In this document: piece after piece, positions 48,194-57,563 of the stretch
Layout: every line of letters begins with the position of its first letter
Position numbering within the stretch: position 1 is the first letter of the stretch
DNA from: Nitrosococcus wardiae
Lineage (GTDB): Bacteria > Pseudomonadota > Gammaproteobacteria > Nitrosococcales > Nitrosococcaceae
Direction of reading: 5' to 3'
DNA length: 64,000 nucleotides
Assembly (NCBI RefSeq): GCF_004421105.1
Contig: NZ_CP038033.1
Span: forward strand, 949,659 to 1,013,658
The notes under the pieces: model-generated
What the model was told of the DNA's origin: nothing
Database searches by the model: none
What the model saw: the letters and a program-made list of their open reading frames with translations, nothing else
Made by a program: the position numbers and the translations under genes

Positions 48194-48921
48194 AAAAGAG
48201 AGCTAGAGCAAAAGAGGCGCCCAAAACTCAGCTAGAGGAAGAGCGAGGGCGTGAACAAGCGGTAGTGGAATACCTACGTACCCATAAGGATTTTTTTATT
48301 CACCATTCGGATCTTTTGAGTGAACTGACCATTCCCCACCCCAGCGGTGATGCCATTAGCCTAGTGGAGCGACAATTAGCACTGTTGCGAGAGCAGAACC
48401 GGGAGTTAAAGTGGCAATTACGGGATTTGATTGAAAACGCTACGGCGAATGATAATTTAAGCAAGAAAGTTCACCAATTCGCTCTGACAGTGCTGTCGGC
48501 GGCGACTCCCCAGGCCATGCTAGAAGCTTTGTTTTCCTCTTTGCGGACTGATTTCGAAGTCGATGTTATTGCATTACGGCTGTTTTTTGATGACCCATCC
48601 TCGCCGTCTCCTTTTTCGGATCATCCTGAAGTAGTGTTAGTTTCTCGAAATGCACCTGAACTGGAAGTGTTTAGCAGTATTTTGAAAAGCTCTCGGCCCA
48701 TTTGTGGCCGGCTCACTGCAGAGCAGGGCGCATACCTGTTTGGGGACGCTGTGGAGCAGGCGGTGTCTTGTGTTCTGATTCCCCTCGGTGAGGAGCAGCG
48801 TAGAGGCTTGCTTGCTATAGGCAGTCAGGAGCCGAACCGGTTTCGTGCCGATCTAGGCACGATGTTTCTGGATTATTTGGGGGCTATTGTGGAGCGGGCT
48901 TTGCATCGTCATTGGACATAG
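48190..48921 (+). CDS. DUF484 family protein
   Basis: A 243-aa protein. Seen: basic N-terminus, FLRTHKDFF-like helix ([18 protein letters not shown]), [19 protein letters not shown] coiled coil, then a GAF-like C-domain. It sits between dapF and xerC, its usual place in gammaproteobacteria, and its start overlaps the dapF stop. Function not established. Confidence 0.88.
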   Translation: MKKRARAKEAPKTQLEEERGREQAVVEYLRTHKDFFIHHSDLLSELTIPHPSGDAISLVERQLALLREQNRELKWQLRDLIENATANDNLSKKVHQFALTVLSAATPQAMLEALFSSLRTDFEVDVIALRLFFDDPSSPSPFSDHPEVVLVSRNAPELEVFSSILKSSRPICGRLTAEQGAYLFGDAVEQAVSCVLIPLGEEQRRGLLAIGSQEPNRFRADLGTMFLDYLGAIVERALHRHWT

Positions 48922-48927
48922 CAGACC

Positions 48928-49830
48928 ATGGAAGAGGAACAGCAGACTTGGATTCAGCGCTTTCTCACCCATCTCCAGTATGAGCGGGGTCTCTCAGGGC
49001 AAACTATCGTCAGTTACCGCCGTGATCTTGCAAAGGTGGTTGCTTTTTGTGATCGTCATGGAATCCGGGGATGGGGAGAGTTAGATGCCCAAAAAGTCCG
49101 GGCACTGGTGGCTACCCATCACCAAAAGGGGCTTTCTGGGCGTAGTATCCAGCGTCTATTATCGGCCCTCCGCAGTTTTTCCGCCTATCTGCAGCGGGAA
49201 GGCGTTATGAATAATCACCCGGCACAAGGCGTTTCTGCACCGAGAGGGAAGCGCCAATTGCCCCGTACCCTCGATGTGGATCAAGTTGCCCAATTATTGA
49301 ACGGGAAACCTAGCACAGAGCTGCTGCTTCGCGATCAGGCCATGCTGGAGTTGTTCTACTCCTCCGGGCTCCGATTGGCTGAGTTGGTGGGGCTGAACTT
49401 GAGGGAATTAGATCTAGAGGCCTCCTTAGTGCGGGTCGTGGGTAAGGGTGCCAAAACCCGGGAAGTCCCCCTCGGCCGGCAGGCGAAAGCAGCTCTCTTG
49501 GCTTGGCTTCCAGTGCGGGCGGCATGGACCCGTCAAAACCAAGACGCCGTCTTTGTGTCTCGGCGAGGCCGCCGTCTGTCGCCCCGTGCGGTACAGAAAC
49601 GGCTGCGTATTTGGGGGTTGCGGCAGGGACTCGATGTGGCTATCCATCCCCATCGCTTGCGGCATGCTTTTGCGTCCCATTTACTGGAATCCAGTGGTGA
49701 TTTACGAGCCATACAGGAATTGCTGGGTCATGCCGATATCAGTACGACACAAGTTTATACGCATTTAGATTTTCAGCATCTCGCTAAAGTTTATGATCAA
49801 ACCCACCCTCGGGCTAGGAAAAAGTATTAA
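48928..49830 (+). CDS. xerC: Tyrosine recombinase XerC
   Basis: Resolves chromosome dimers at dif with XerD (300 aa). Seen: N-terminal SAM-like core-binding domain (about 5-90) and catalytic residues R149 (SSGLRL), K173, H242 and R245 (HPHRLRHAF), H268 (LGHAD) and nucleophile Y277 (TQVYTHL). Six bp after the DUF484 stop. It is the chromosomal XerC by context, not an element integrase. Confidence 0.95.
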   Translation: MEEEQQTWIQRFLTHLQYERGLSGQTIVSYRRDLAKVVAFCDRHGIRGWGELDAQKVRALVATHHQKGLSGRSIQRLLSALRSFSAYLQREGVMNNHPAQGVSAPRGKRQLPRTLDVDQVAQLLNGKPSTELLLRDQAMLELFYSSGLRLAELVGLNLRELDLEASLVRVVGKGAKTREVPLGRQAKAALLAWLPVRAAWTRQNQDAVFVSRRGRRLSPRAVQKRLRIWGLRQGLDVAIHPHRLRHAFASHLLESSGDLRAIQELLGHADISTTQVYTHLDFQHLAKVYDQTHPRARKKY

Positions 49831-49988
49831 CTGGTCACAGTTTGGCTCCAGGATCTGAAAAAATAGAAGTTGCAACCGATACAAGTATAAGTTCCACAAA
49901 GATGATTTAAAGAAATGGGTGGGCTTTGATAGGTAGTCGAAGCGGATAGCCACCCGTTGCGCTTGTTCAGCTATTAGGGATCCACAGA

Positions 49989-51917
49989 ATGACGGTTGCC
50001 ACTCGATTTGACGAACTCAAAGCTATGGGGGATCTGCCCTCTCCTTCTGGGGTTGCCCTAGAGATTATGCGCCTCACCCAGCGCGAAGATACCTCCATAC
50101 AAGATCTGGCAAAGGCCATTCAGACCGATCCGGCCCTTTCGGGAAGGTTGCTTAAGCTAGCCAACTCTGCCTATCTGGGAGTCCGCCGCCCTGTGATTGC
50201 CATCGAAGATGGCATAAGACTGCTGGGGATGCAAGCCATTCGGCATTTTGCCCTCGGGATCTCCGTGCTCTCCAATTGCGGCCATGGCCGCTGTGAAGGG
50301 TTTGATTATCTAAAATTTTGGTCCCATTCCTTGGCCACTGCTCTTGCTGCCCAAGCACTTGCGAATTTGGACCGTGCTGTGGCCCCAGAAGAGGCCTTTA
50401 CCTGTGGTTTACTCGCGCGTGTGGGCAAGCTGGCTCTGGCAAGCATCTATCCGGATGGCTATACGGCCGTCCTGTTGTCAATTCCCCATGAAGATGAGCA
50501 AGCCCTAATCGTTTGTGAACAAGAGAAATTTGCCACTGATCATAGGGAATTGACCAGAGCGCTTTTGGAAGATTGGGGCTTGCCTGTTATCCATGTGGAT
50601 GGGGTCGCCGCGAGTTATCAACTTGGGCTAGAGGATTTGGAGGACAATTCGCGGGTACAGCGGCTTGCCAGGCAACTCCATCTTGCCGGCCGGATGGCTT
50701 GGCTTTGTGTTGCCCAAACCGTTGATCAGCCCCATTGCTTGGCCCATTTGGAGGAGCTTGCCCCCAGCTTAGAATTAGACAAGGTGCTTGTAGGTCAATT
50801 GCTCGAAAAGGTGACCCAAGAGTGGACCGAGTGGGGGCGGTTATTGGATGTGCCTACCCAGGAAGTTCCCTCTCTAGCCGAGCTCAAAGAGGGGCTTCAA
50901 GCGAAGATGAGGCTGCAAACCTCCCTCCGGGAGGTTGAGTTTCTCCCTCTTAGGATTTTACTGGTTAGCGATGATGAATTGAACCTTAAGCGGCTTTCCG
51001 GCTGGCTTGAGGGCATGGGGCATTCAGTGACTAGCGCCGGTGAGGCGAGTGAAGGACTTTCCCTGGCTTTGAGCAAGCAACCCCAAGTGGTCATTTGTGA
51101 ACGGCGCATACCGGGGATGGATTGCTTGGAGTTTTGCCAGAGCTTGCGGCAAACCAAGTTTGGCCAACAAGTTTATATTATCGTGTTGACCTGTTCGGAG
51201 AATGGAGATGACGCCATCCAGGCTTTCGAGGCAGGGGCTGATGATCATCTTGCAAAGCCTTTGAGTCCTAGACTTTTACAAGCCCGCCTTTGGGGTGGGC
51301 AGCGCCTTATTCGACTTCGGCAAGAAGTGGAGCGGGAGCGGGAGGCCACCCGCCGTTACCTAGCTGAACTCGCTGTCGCTAACCGGCGTCTGGAACAGAT
51401 GGCGATGACTGATTCGTTGACTGCGCTGCCTAATCGCCGTTATGCAATGGAGCGGATGGAGCAGGCATGGGCTGAATATCAGCGTAATGGAACCTCCTTA
51501 TCCTGCTTGGTCGTAGATTTGGATTTCTTTAAACAGATCAATGACCATTATGGTCATGATATCGGCGATGGCGTATTGCGAGAGATTGCCAATGTGCTCC
51601 GCCATTCAGCCCGTAGCAGTGATGTGGTCTGCCGCTTAGGTGGCGAAGAGTTTTTCGTCATCTGCGCCAATACCACGGCTGCCGAAGCGTTGCAGGTGGC
51701 CGAGCGATTACGCCGTGCTGTAAAAAGCCATCGCTGGACCGTGCCGGGTTTCGATGGGGACTTAAGTATTAGTATAGGTCTGGCGGCAAGTTTAGAAGGG
51801 ATGAAAGAATGGGATGATCTTTACCGCCTGGCTGACCAAGCCCTTTATAATGCCAAACACAAAGGCCGAGACCAGATTTGCATGGCGCGATCGCCAGCGC
51901 CAGATGAAAAAGATTGA
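49989..51917 (+). CDS. HDOD-receiver-GGDEF three-domain signalling protein
   Basis: A 642-aa cytoplasmic protein. Domains: HDOD (about 10-210), linker, receiver (about 321-430), coiled coil (430-470), GGDEF diguanylate cyclase (470-635). The GGDEF site is intact, GGEEF at 551-555, with an inhibitory-site RxxD at 542-545. The receiver keeps the acidic pair D328/D329, T401 and K423, but the phosphoacceptor is Glu371 (ICERRIPG), not Asp. This may mimic a phosphorylated state, giving constant or non-phosphorylation control. Likely makes cyclic-di-GMP. Stands alone, no neighbouring kinase. Confidence 0.9.
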   Translation: MTVATRFDELKAMGDLPSPSGVALEIMRLTQREDTSIQDLAKAIQTDPALSGRLLKLANSAYLGVRRPVIAIEDGIRLLGMQAIRHFALGISVLSNCGHGRCEGFDYLKFWSHSLATALAAQALANLDRAVAPEEAFTCGLLARVGKLALASIYPDGYTAVLLSIPHEDEQALIVCEQEKFATDHRELTRALLEDWGLPVIHVDGVAASYQLGLEDLEDNSRVQRLARQLHLAGRMAWLCVAQTVDQPHCLAHLEELAPSLELDKVLVGQLLEKVTQEWTEWGRLLDVPTQEVPSLAELKEGLQAKMRLQTSLREVEFLPLRILLVSDDELNLKRLSGWLEGMGHSVTSAGEASEGLSLALSKQPQVVICERRIPGMDCLEFCQSLRQTKFGQQVYIIVLTCSENGDDAIQAFEAGADDHLAKPLSPRLLQARLWGGQRLIRLRQEVEREREATRRYLAELAVANRRLEQMAMTDSLTALPNRRYAMERMEQAWAEYQRNGTSLSCLVVDLDFFKQINDHYGHDIGDGVLREIANVLRHSARSSDVVCRLGGEEFFVICANTTAAEALQVAERLRRAVKSHRWTVPGFDGDLSISIGLAASLEGMKEWDDLYRLADQALYNAKHKGRDQICMARSPAPDEKD

Positions 51918-52206
51918 TTTGTTTCTAAAACCCTGAAATTAATTTCATCCTTTCTGTTCTATTACCCTGCCCTATCTTTAATGCCCTAGCTCTGTCTGCG
52001 CAGGCAATCAAACTTACCCCTTCGCCAATTATTTTCTCTCCTCACTTTTCTTTATTAATCCCCTCTGTACTCCATAATTAACCATTTCTTAACATTCCTT
52101 AAAAAGGGTTTATGGGGATTTCCCTGTCCCCTGGCTCCACGCCACCGGCTTGCTCCAGAAATACTTCAAAACTTTCGCTAAAGTACTTAAGCAAAATGCA
52201 AACAAA
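51918..52206. other. AT-rich intergenic region, no gene
   Basis: About 290 bp from the GGDEF gene to the PHO-box-like array, low in G and C with runs of T and C. No convincing open frame, repeat or hairpin is seen. The stretch before 52294 stays open in the frame of the next gene, but without a proper start there. Confidence 0.5.
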
Positions 52207-52235
52207 ATGTCATCAATCATTCATAATTTTGTCAT
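52207..52235 (+). promoter_or_regulatory. PHO-box-like direct repeats upstream of TonB operon
   Basis: Three 7-base half-sites on an exact 11-bp period: ATGTCAT (52207), CATTCAT (52218), TTGTCAT (52229). The E. coli PhoB half-site is CTGTCAT at 11-bp spacing; two of the three here match at 6 of 7 and one at 5 of 7. It is 59 bp before the start of the DUF3450 gene, a suitable place for activation. Visual match only; no score. Confidence 0.5.
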
Positions 52236-52293
52236 CTTTGTTTTTTACCATGTCGCTTCTTTCAATTCAGGTGTCAACAACGCTGGATATTTA

Positions 52294-53067
52294 ATGATTC
52301 CTTTTTCTTCTATTGCTGCAGCATTGCCTAGAGTCGCATTTTTAGTCGGATGCTTCCTGCTTTGGAGTGGTGTCCAGGCGGATAGCCTAGACAATTTGGC
52401 AGAGGAGCTTATCCGCATGCGCAGCGAAGTTGAAGAGCTGCAGAGTCAGCTTGATCTAGAAAAAGAAAAACATAAGAACCGCATGGAGGTTTTGTCCTCT
52501 CAGTTGGCTGAGTTGAGCACTGAAAACCGGCGTTTGTCTTTATCAGTGGAGCAATTGCATCAAACTTTTGAAGAACACAGGCAGCAGCTAAGTCATAGAC
52601 AATCAGGGGAGACGGAACTTTTACCAGTCATGCTTAAGGCAGTTGATTATCTGCAAGATTATGTACGGACTGGACTCCCGTTTAAAGTCGAGGGTCGTCT
52701 GAGGGAACTAGAACAATTGCATACTCAATTGAAGACCGGTGTTTTAGACCCGAAAAAATCTGCTAACCGCATTTGGGCATTTATTGAAGATGAAGTCCGG
52801 CTGAGTAAAGAAAATGGAATCTACCGCCAAACCATTCAACTGGACGGTGAAAACAACCTCGCTGAGGTGGCTAAAATCGGCATGATGTTGCTCTTTTTCC
52901 AGACCGAGGATAGCCGGGTGGGAATGGCGCAACAGGACAAAGATCATTGGCGTTTCGTGGTAATGGACACAGAACAAGACCGCAAACATATTGTTCAGCT
53001 TTTCGATTCCCTCAAGAAGCAAATCCGGCAAGGATATTTTGAATTGCCTAACCCCCTCGAGTCATGA
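52294..53067 (+). CDS. DUF3450 family periplasmic coiled-coil protein
   Basis: A 257-aa exported protein, first gene of the TonB operon. Seen: signal peptide (hydrophobic core about 10-25, QA-D cleavage near 28), a long coiled coil (about 32-110, many EEL/EVE/QLA heptads), then a globular part with RTGLPFKVEGRLRELEQLH and KIGMMLLFFQTED. The DUF3450-ttpC-exbB-exbD-tonB-TPR order is conserved in TonB2-type loci. The ATG used gives a signal peptide; the longer frame does not. Confidence 0.85.
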   Translation: MIPFSSIAAALPRVAFLVGCFLLWSGVQADSLDNLAEELIRMRSEVEELQSQLDLEKEKHKNRMEVLSSQLAELSTENRRLSLSVEQLHQTFEEHRQQLSHRQSGETELLPVMLKAVDYLQDYVRTGLPFKVEGRLRELEQLHTQLKTGVLDPKKSANRIWAFIEDEVRLSKENGIYRQTIQLDGENNLAEVAKIGMMLLFFQTEDSRVGMAQQDKDHWRFVVMDTEQDRKHIVQLFDSLKKQIRQGYFELPNPLES

Positions 53068-54557
53068 TGAGTATTCGGTCTTTTTTTATCTGCCTGATGA
53101 TGCTATGGGTCATCGCTAACAGTGCTGTGGTCCAGTCCGAGGACAATTCTTCTATCCCTAGAGTTGCCGGACAGCCGGAGGAAAACTCCCCTGAGCAATC
53201 GTCATTACCTGCTCAAAAACCTACTGAGTTAGAAACCTTAGAAGCAGCCTATAAGCGAGAATTTGCTTTCCTCCAATCTCAAAAGCGGGAACTCGAACAG
53301 CGCATCGATAATTTTCGTCAAAAGAGTCAAGCTAGCGAGCGGCAATTGGAAGGAAATATCCGCTCCCTAGAGCAGAAGAATGTCTCTTTAACCGCCGAGG
53401 CCGACCGCCTGAATCGAAGTATCGAGCAGGTGGAACGGCGTAGCGAGGCCGCCCGGGAGCGCAACGAATTGTTGCAAATGACCTTTAAGCAAGCAAACGC
53501 CACTTTGGAAAGTTATGGTTTCAAGCTTCAATCTCAGGCCCAGTTTGAGCAGGCCGCTCCAGAGAAAAAACTTGCATTTTTGTTCGGGCAAGGTCTGAGA
53601 CTGTTGCGCCAAGTGGGACAGGTCCAACGGACTCAGGATAAATTTTTTCTTGGCGATGGCACGGAAGCCGAAGGAACAGTGATTCGTTTCGGTAATATTG
53701 CTGCTTACGGGGTAAGCCCTCAGGGCGCCGGTATTCTTGTGCCTGCCGGCGGTGAACAGTTCAAGATGTGGTCGCAGCCAGCTCCGGAAGTGGCCAAGAC
53801 ATTGGCAGCAGGGCAACAACCGCCGACTCTGAAAATCTTTTTATTCGAATCCCAGGATCAAGCCATTGAGGAGAAAGCTGAAAAAACCCTCTTAGTGACC
53901 ATCAATGAAGGGGGGCCGGTTGCTTGGGTGATCATGGGACTGGGAGGAGTGGCGTTATTGCTGATACTTCTGCGGGTACTGTTCTTAAGCGGAGCAAGCG
54001 CCAATACCCGTCGCTTGACTCAGCAAGTCAATGATCTTATCCAACAGGGAAAGCATCAGCAGGCCCAAGAACTTTGCCAGCAGACTCGGGGGGCTATTGC
54101 CCGAGTAATGGCGGCAACTATTCGTAATTTGGATCGGGACCGGCCTCATTTGGAGGACATCATCTCCGAGGCTATTTTGCATGAATCAGCCCACCTTAAT
54201 CGCTTCGGATCGGTGATTTTGATCATTGCTGCCATTTCGCCGCTCCTGGGGCTATTGGGAACAGTGACCGGCATGATTTCCACCTTTGATATTATCACCG
54301 AATTTGGGACCGGCGATCCTAAACTCCTGTCCAGTGGTATTTCCATTGCCTTGATCACCACCGAAGTCGGCTTGGCGGTGGCTATTCCTACCCTGTTCGT
54401 GGGTACGCTCCTGTCGAGCTGGGCGGAACGAATCAAGGATAACATGGAAAAGGCCGCCTTGCGCGTCACCAATATTTCCCAAGTAGATAAAAAAGTAGAA
54501 CCGGCATCGGCGGCAAGCGCCGAACCTGAAGGTCCTCTCGCCTACTCCGCAGTGTGA
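53064..54557 (+). CDS. TtpC-like MotA/TolQ/ExbB-family protein with periplasmic coiled-coil extension
   Basis: A 497-aa energiser component. Seen: signal peptide, coiled coil (about 55-150), a globular periplasmic part (DFRFGNIAAYGVSPQ-like, near 200-270), then the proton-channel domain with membrane helices near 290-315, 375-400 and 420-445 (GSVILIIAAISPLLGLLGTVTGMI). This is the arrangement of TtpC from Vibrio TonB2 systems, in which TtpC is a fourth partner of the TonB complex. Start overlaps the previous stop (ATGATGA). Confidence 0.85.
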   Translation: MMSIRSFFICLMMLWVIANSAVVQSEDNSSIPRVAGQPEENSPEQSSLPAQKPTELETLEAAYKREFAFLQSQKRELEQRIDNFRQKSQASERQLEGNIRSLEQKNVSLTAEADRLNRSIEQVERRSEAARERNELLQMTFKQANATLESYGFKLQSQAQFEQAAPEKKLAFLFGQGLRLLRQVGQVQRTQDKFFLGDGTEAEGTVIRFGNIAAYGVSPQGAGILVPAGGEQFKMWSQPAPEVAKTLAAGQQPPTLKIFLFESQDQAIEEKAEKTLLVTINEGGPVAWVIMGLGGVALLLILLRVLFLSGASANTRRLTQQVNDLIQQGKHQQAQELCQQTRGAIARVMAATIRNLDRDRPHLEDIISEAILHESAHLNRFGSVILIIAAISPLLGLLGTVTGMISTFDIITEFGTGDPKLLSSGISIALITTEVGLAVAIPTLFVGTLLSSWAERIKDNMEKAALRVTNISQVDKKVEPASAASAEPEGPLAYSAV

Positions 54558-55204
54558 TTCATAGGCTTAACGAAGCGATGAATTTTTCCGAGATTTGGGA
54601 AGCAGGGAGTCATTTCTATCAAGCGGGCGGCTATGTGATGCCTCCCTTGATGGTGGCGACCTTACTGTTGTGGTTTGCTATCGGTTATCGCTTTTGGATC
54701 TTGCGCCGAGGGACCGTCTTGAGTGTGAGGGAATGCCTCTGTCGACTCCAGGAAGAGCCCCACCATCAGCCTCAGGGAATGATTGAGCACATGATTGTCC
54801 AGGGGTTGGCCATTGCTAGAACCCGTCCGCCTTATTTGCGGCGTCATCTAGACGAAGTATTTGCTGCTCAGGAGCAAGAGCTGAAGAAGTTTGCCACGCT
54901 CATCCGAAGTATCGTGGTGATTGCGCCTCTGCTCGGGCTTTTGGGAACGGTGGTGGGCATGATTGAAACTTTTGAATCCTTGGCGGATATGGCCCTGTTC
55001 ACCCAGTCAGGAGGGATTGCAGGAGGAATTTCTCAAGCCCTGTTTACAACCCAGATGGGATTGGTGGTCGCTATTCCAGGATTACTTATCAAAGGACTGC
55101 TGGATAGGAAGCAGAAGCAGTTAGAAATGGAATTTGCCCAGATTAAAGACCTACTTTGCAGTGACACATTTTCATCAGCCACTCAGGCAGCATCTAATTT
55201 CTAG
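54554..55204 (+). CDS. exbB: ExbB-type proton-channel protein
   Basis: Three-helix MotA/TolQ/ExbB protein (216 aa). Seen: first helix YVMPPLMVATLLLWFAIGYRFWIL, then IRSIVVIAPLLGLLGTVVGMIETFESLA with the channel-lining Gly-rich pattern and third helix GLVVAIPGLLIKGLL. Start is GTG overlapping the ttpC stop (GTGA); an ATG 24 bp further in is the alternative. With ExbD it would power TonB by proton motive force. Confidence 0.92.
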   Translation: MIHRLNEAMNFSEIWEAGSHFYQAGGYVMPPLMVATLLLWFAIGYRFWILRRGTVLSVRECLCRLQEEPHHQPQGMIEHMIVQGLAIARTRPPYLRRHLDEVFAAQEQELKKFATLIRSIVVIAPLLGLLGTVVGMIETFESLADMALFTQSGGIAGGISQALFTTQMGLVVAIPGLLIKGLLDRKQKQLEMEFAQIKDLLCSDTFSSATQAASNF

Positions 55205-55210
55205 TTAAAT

Positions 55211-55615
55211 ATGCGATACCGGGAACGCAAAGAAGATTCCAGCACCATCGATATCTCGCCGCTTATCGATATCGTGTTTATTTTGCTGATTTTTTTTATG
55301 GTCAGCACGACCTTCATCAAAGACATGCAGCTGGAGCTGAATCGACCCAATGCCTCCAGTGCTTCATTGGCTTCCACCAAGGCGATTCGCCTTTACATCG
55401 ATCAAAGTGGCGAAACCTATCTCGATGGCGAGCCCATCCGCTTGTGGCTAATCCAAAGCAAGCTCAGGGATATGCTTAAAACCACGACCTCAAAAACCGT
55501 GCTCGTGGTGACGGACGACGGGGTGCCTGCCGGTAAGTTGGTGGAGGTTGTGGATCAAGCCCGCCTGGCTGGCGCCCAGGATGTAGGGGTGGCCACCGAG
55601 CGAGAAGCGGGTTGA
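55211..55615 (+). CDS. exbD: ExbD-type biopolymer transport protein
   Basis: Small bitopic protein (134 aa). Seen: single membrane helix with the essential Asp in ISPLIDIVFILLIFFMV (about 16-33), then a periplasmic domain with LYIDQSGETYLDGEPI. Six bp after exbB and almost touching tonB. Standard partner of ExbB and TonB. Confidence 0.92.
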   Translation: MRYRERKEDSSTIDISPLIDIVFILLIFFMVSTTFIKDMQLELNRPNASSASLASTKAIRLYIDQSGETYLDGEPIRLWLIQSKLRDMLKTTTSKTVLVVTDDGVPAGKLVEVVDQARLAGAQDVGVATEREAG

Positions 55616-55629
55616 CGGGATGGGCAACG

Positions 55630-56265
55630 ATGAACAGTGGGGCAGGGAAATACCTGGCGGCGGTGATTTCCATGATGGTAGGGGGCACCTTGGTCTTTGG
55701 GTTAGTGATTTTGATGAATCGTCTTGCCCCCCAAGTGGAAAAGCCGCCAACTCCGGAAGCGAGAAATTTAGCGGTAGTTAAGCAACCTAAACCCAAACCT
55801 AAGAAAGAGATCAAGCGGCAAAAGCCTAAACCTAAACCGAGGCGCGTCACCCCGCCTGCTCCTTTGGCAGGACTCGATTCCGCCCTATCTGGTATTGACC
55901 TGGGACTGCCTGGTTTAGCGACTGATGATTTGAGCGATCTCAACGATCAACTCCTGGGCAATACCCAAGTGGGGGTGATGACGGAGGATTCAGTGGATGT
56001 TCCGCCCCGCCCTCTATCTCGCGGATCGTTTAAATATCCTCGCAATGCTAAAAAGCGAGGCATCACCGGGTATGTGGTCCTTTCCCTGTTGATTGACGAA
56101 GATGGAGAAGTGGTCCAAGTGAAAGTCTTGGAGGCCTCTCCGAGCGGGATTTTTGATGCTTCGGCGGTGACCGGGATTAAGCAATGGCAATTTGAACCAG
56201 CGAAATATCAGGGCAAGAAGGTAAAAACCTGGGCCAAACAGAAAATTAAATTTGATTTGGGCTAA
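55630..56265 (+). CDS. tonB: TonB protein
   Basis: Energy-transducing protein (211 aa) that contacts outer-membrane receptors. Seen: N-terminal helix (about 5-30), Pro/Lys-rich spacer (KPKPKKEIKRQKPKPKPRR near 60-85), and C-terminal TonB domain with FKYPRNAKKRGITGYVVLSL and a GIKQWQFEPAKYQGKK end. ATG used; a TTG 18 bp earlier is in frame and overlaps exbD. Compact TonB2-like size. Confidence 0.9.
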   Translation: MNSGAGKYLAAVISMMVGGTLVFGLVILMNRLAPQVEKPPTPEARNLAVVKQPKPKPKKEIKRQKPKPKPRRVTPPAPLAGLDSALSGIDLGLPGLATDDLSDLNDQLLGNTQVGVMTEDSVDVPPRPLSRGSFKYPRNAKKRGITGYVVLSLLIDEDGEVVQVKVLEASPSGIFDASAVTGIKQWQFEPAKYQGKKVKTWAKQKIKFDLG

Positions 56266-56307
56266 TGCGAGTAGCGCTTTGACCATGTGCCGGAATGCAA
56301 ATTGAGC

Positions 56308-57489
56308 ATGAGCAGAAAGATTTCTCCCCTCTCTATGTTGGTCCTGCTAGTGGCGGTGCTGTGGCTCGGGGTGACTTTTAGCCTTGCCGCCAAGGAAAAG
56401 GAAAAGCCCGATCCTGCAGAAACGGATTTTCTCGCCTTAGCGGCAATGCTGCTCAAGGATGGCCATTCTCTCCGCGCTCTGACCACCTTAAATCAAGTGG
56501 ACCCGGAAGCGGAGGAGTTGGACCGGGGGCGGTTTTATACCCTCAAGGGGTTGGCTCAGCTCAATCTTCAACAGGAAATCGAGGCCAAGGAAAGTTTCCA
56601 ACAGGCGTTGGCCCATGGTCAGACTGAGCCGATTATCCATGTTTACCTCGCCCAGGCCCACTATGCCCTCAAAGAGTACCGCGAAACCGTTGCTGCCATT
56701 GAGCAAGCGGGGACCGTGATCCATCAATATCCGGCCCTCTATGAAATGAAAGCCCAGAGTTACTGGCTGCTGGGAGAGCAGAATGCAGCCTGGCGTACTT
56801 TAAGCGTTGCCCACAAGGCCTTTCCTGAAGATTACCGTTTCCTGCGCCGGCAAGTATTTTACCTCTTGGATCTGAAACTCTACCGTCAAGCTGCAGAATT
56901 GGGGCGGCGTTATTTTGTTCAATCCCAAGCCGAGGTGGCTGATTACATGGCTATTGGCAATGCCCTTCGACTAAGTAGGCAATCTCAGGAAGCCTTGACT
57001 ATTTTGGAACAGGGGCGGTTGCTATACCCCCATCATGAAGGTCTAGCGAAGGTCCTTGCCCATACCTATTTGGATCTAGAACAGCCCTTTTCGGCGGCCT
57101 ACCTGCTAGAACAAGCAGCCCGCAATAATCCTGAATTGCTTGCCGAAGCCGCTGAACTCTATCGTCGCGCTGGCCGATTCTACCGGGCCTTAGGCCTCAA
57201 TGCAGAGATTCGCAATCAAAAGGTTAAATTCAAACAGCGGCTTTCCATTCTTCTTGCCCTCAAGCGCTATGCCCAGGCAAGTGGTATGGAAACCGACCTT
57301 TATCGAGTCGGCTTACTAAGCGACGAAAATATTCGTTATGCCATTGCCTATGCCAATTTTGCTATTGGGGATTATGAGCAAGCCGATCAGCATTTGAAGC
57401 ATATTCGCACGCCTGATTTGTTCAAAAAATCAGTGGCCCTCAGGCGGGCAATGGATGAATGTCGAGCAGAGCCGGAGCGATGCTTATAG
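56308..57489 (+). CDS. TPR-repeat periplasmic protein of TonB2-type operon
   Basis: A 393-aa helical-repeat protein. Seen: signal peptide (about 1-28), then a run of TPR-like units such as GRFYTLKGLAQLNLQ, YLAQAHYALKEY and LAHTYLDLEQPFSAAYLLEQAA spread over 60-370. In Vibrio-type TonB2 loci a TPR protein follows tonB, so it probably works with the complex. Start codon chosen for the signal peptide; a GTG 21 bp upstream is in frame. Confidence 0.82.
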   Translation: MSRKISPLSMLVLLVAVLWLGVTFSLAAKEKEKPDPAETDFLALAAMLLKDGHSLRALTTLNQVDPEAEELDRGRFYTLKGLAQLNLQQEIEAKESFQQALAHGQTEPIIHVYLAQAHYALKEYRETVAAIEQAGTVIHQYPALYEMKAQSYWLLGEQNAAWRTLSVAHKAFPEDYRFLRRQVFYLLDLKLYRQAAELGRRYFVQSQAEVADYMAIGNALRLSRQSQEALTILEQGRLLYPHHEGLAKVLAHTYLDLEQPFSAAYLLEQAARNNPELLAEAAELYRRAGRFYRALGLNAEIRNQKVKFKQRLSILLALKRYAQASGMETDLYRVGLLSDENIRYAIAYANFAIGDYEQADQHLKHIRTPDLFKKSVALRRAMDECRAEPERCL

Positions 57490-57529
57490 GAGCGTACTGA
57501 GCCGTTCCCCCATTTTCCTGAAGGCAGCC

Positions 57530-57563
57530 GTGGGGCGTGGGGCGTGGGGCGTGGGGCGTGGGC
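57530..57563. repeat. Heptamer tandem repeat (GTGGGGC)n
   Basis: Four perfect copies of GTGGGGC from 57530 to 57557 and a partial fifth ending at 57563. It lies in the 140-bp gap between the TPR gene and the receptor remnant, about 75-110 bp before the receptor start. Repeats of this kind can change copy number by slippage. Confidence 0.85.

Noticed and set aside
48928-49830. Integrase of a mobile island
   Set aside because: Sequence and dapF-DUF484 context identify chromosomal XerC; no attachment site or phage genes nearby.
57530-57563. CRISPR-like repeat
   Set aside because: Units are 7 bp with no spacers; a simple tandem repeat. No CRISPR array or cas gene was seen.
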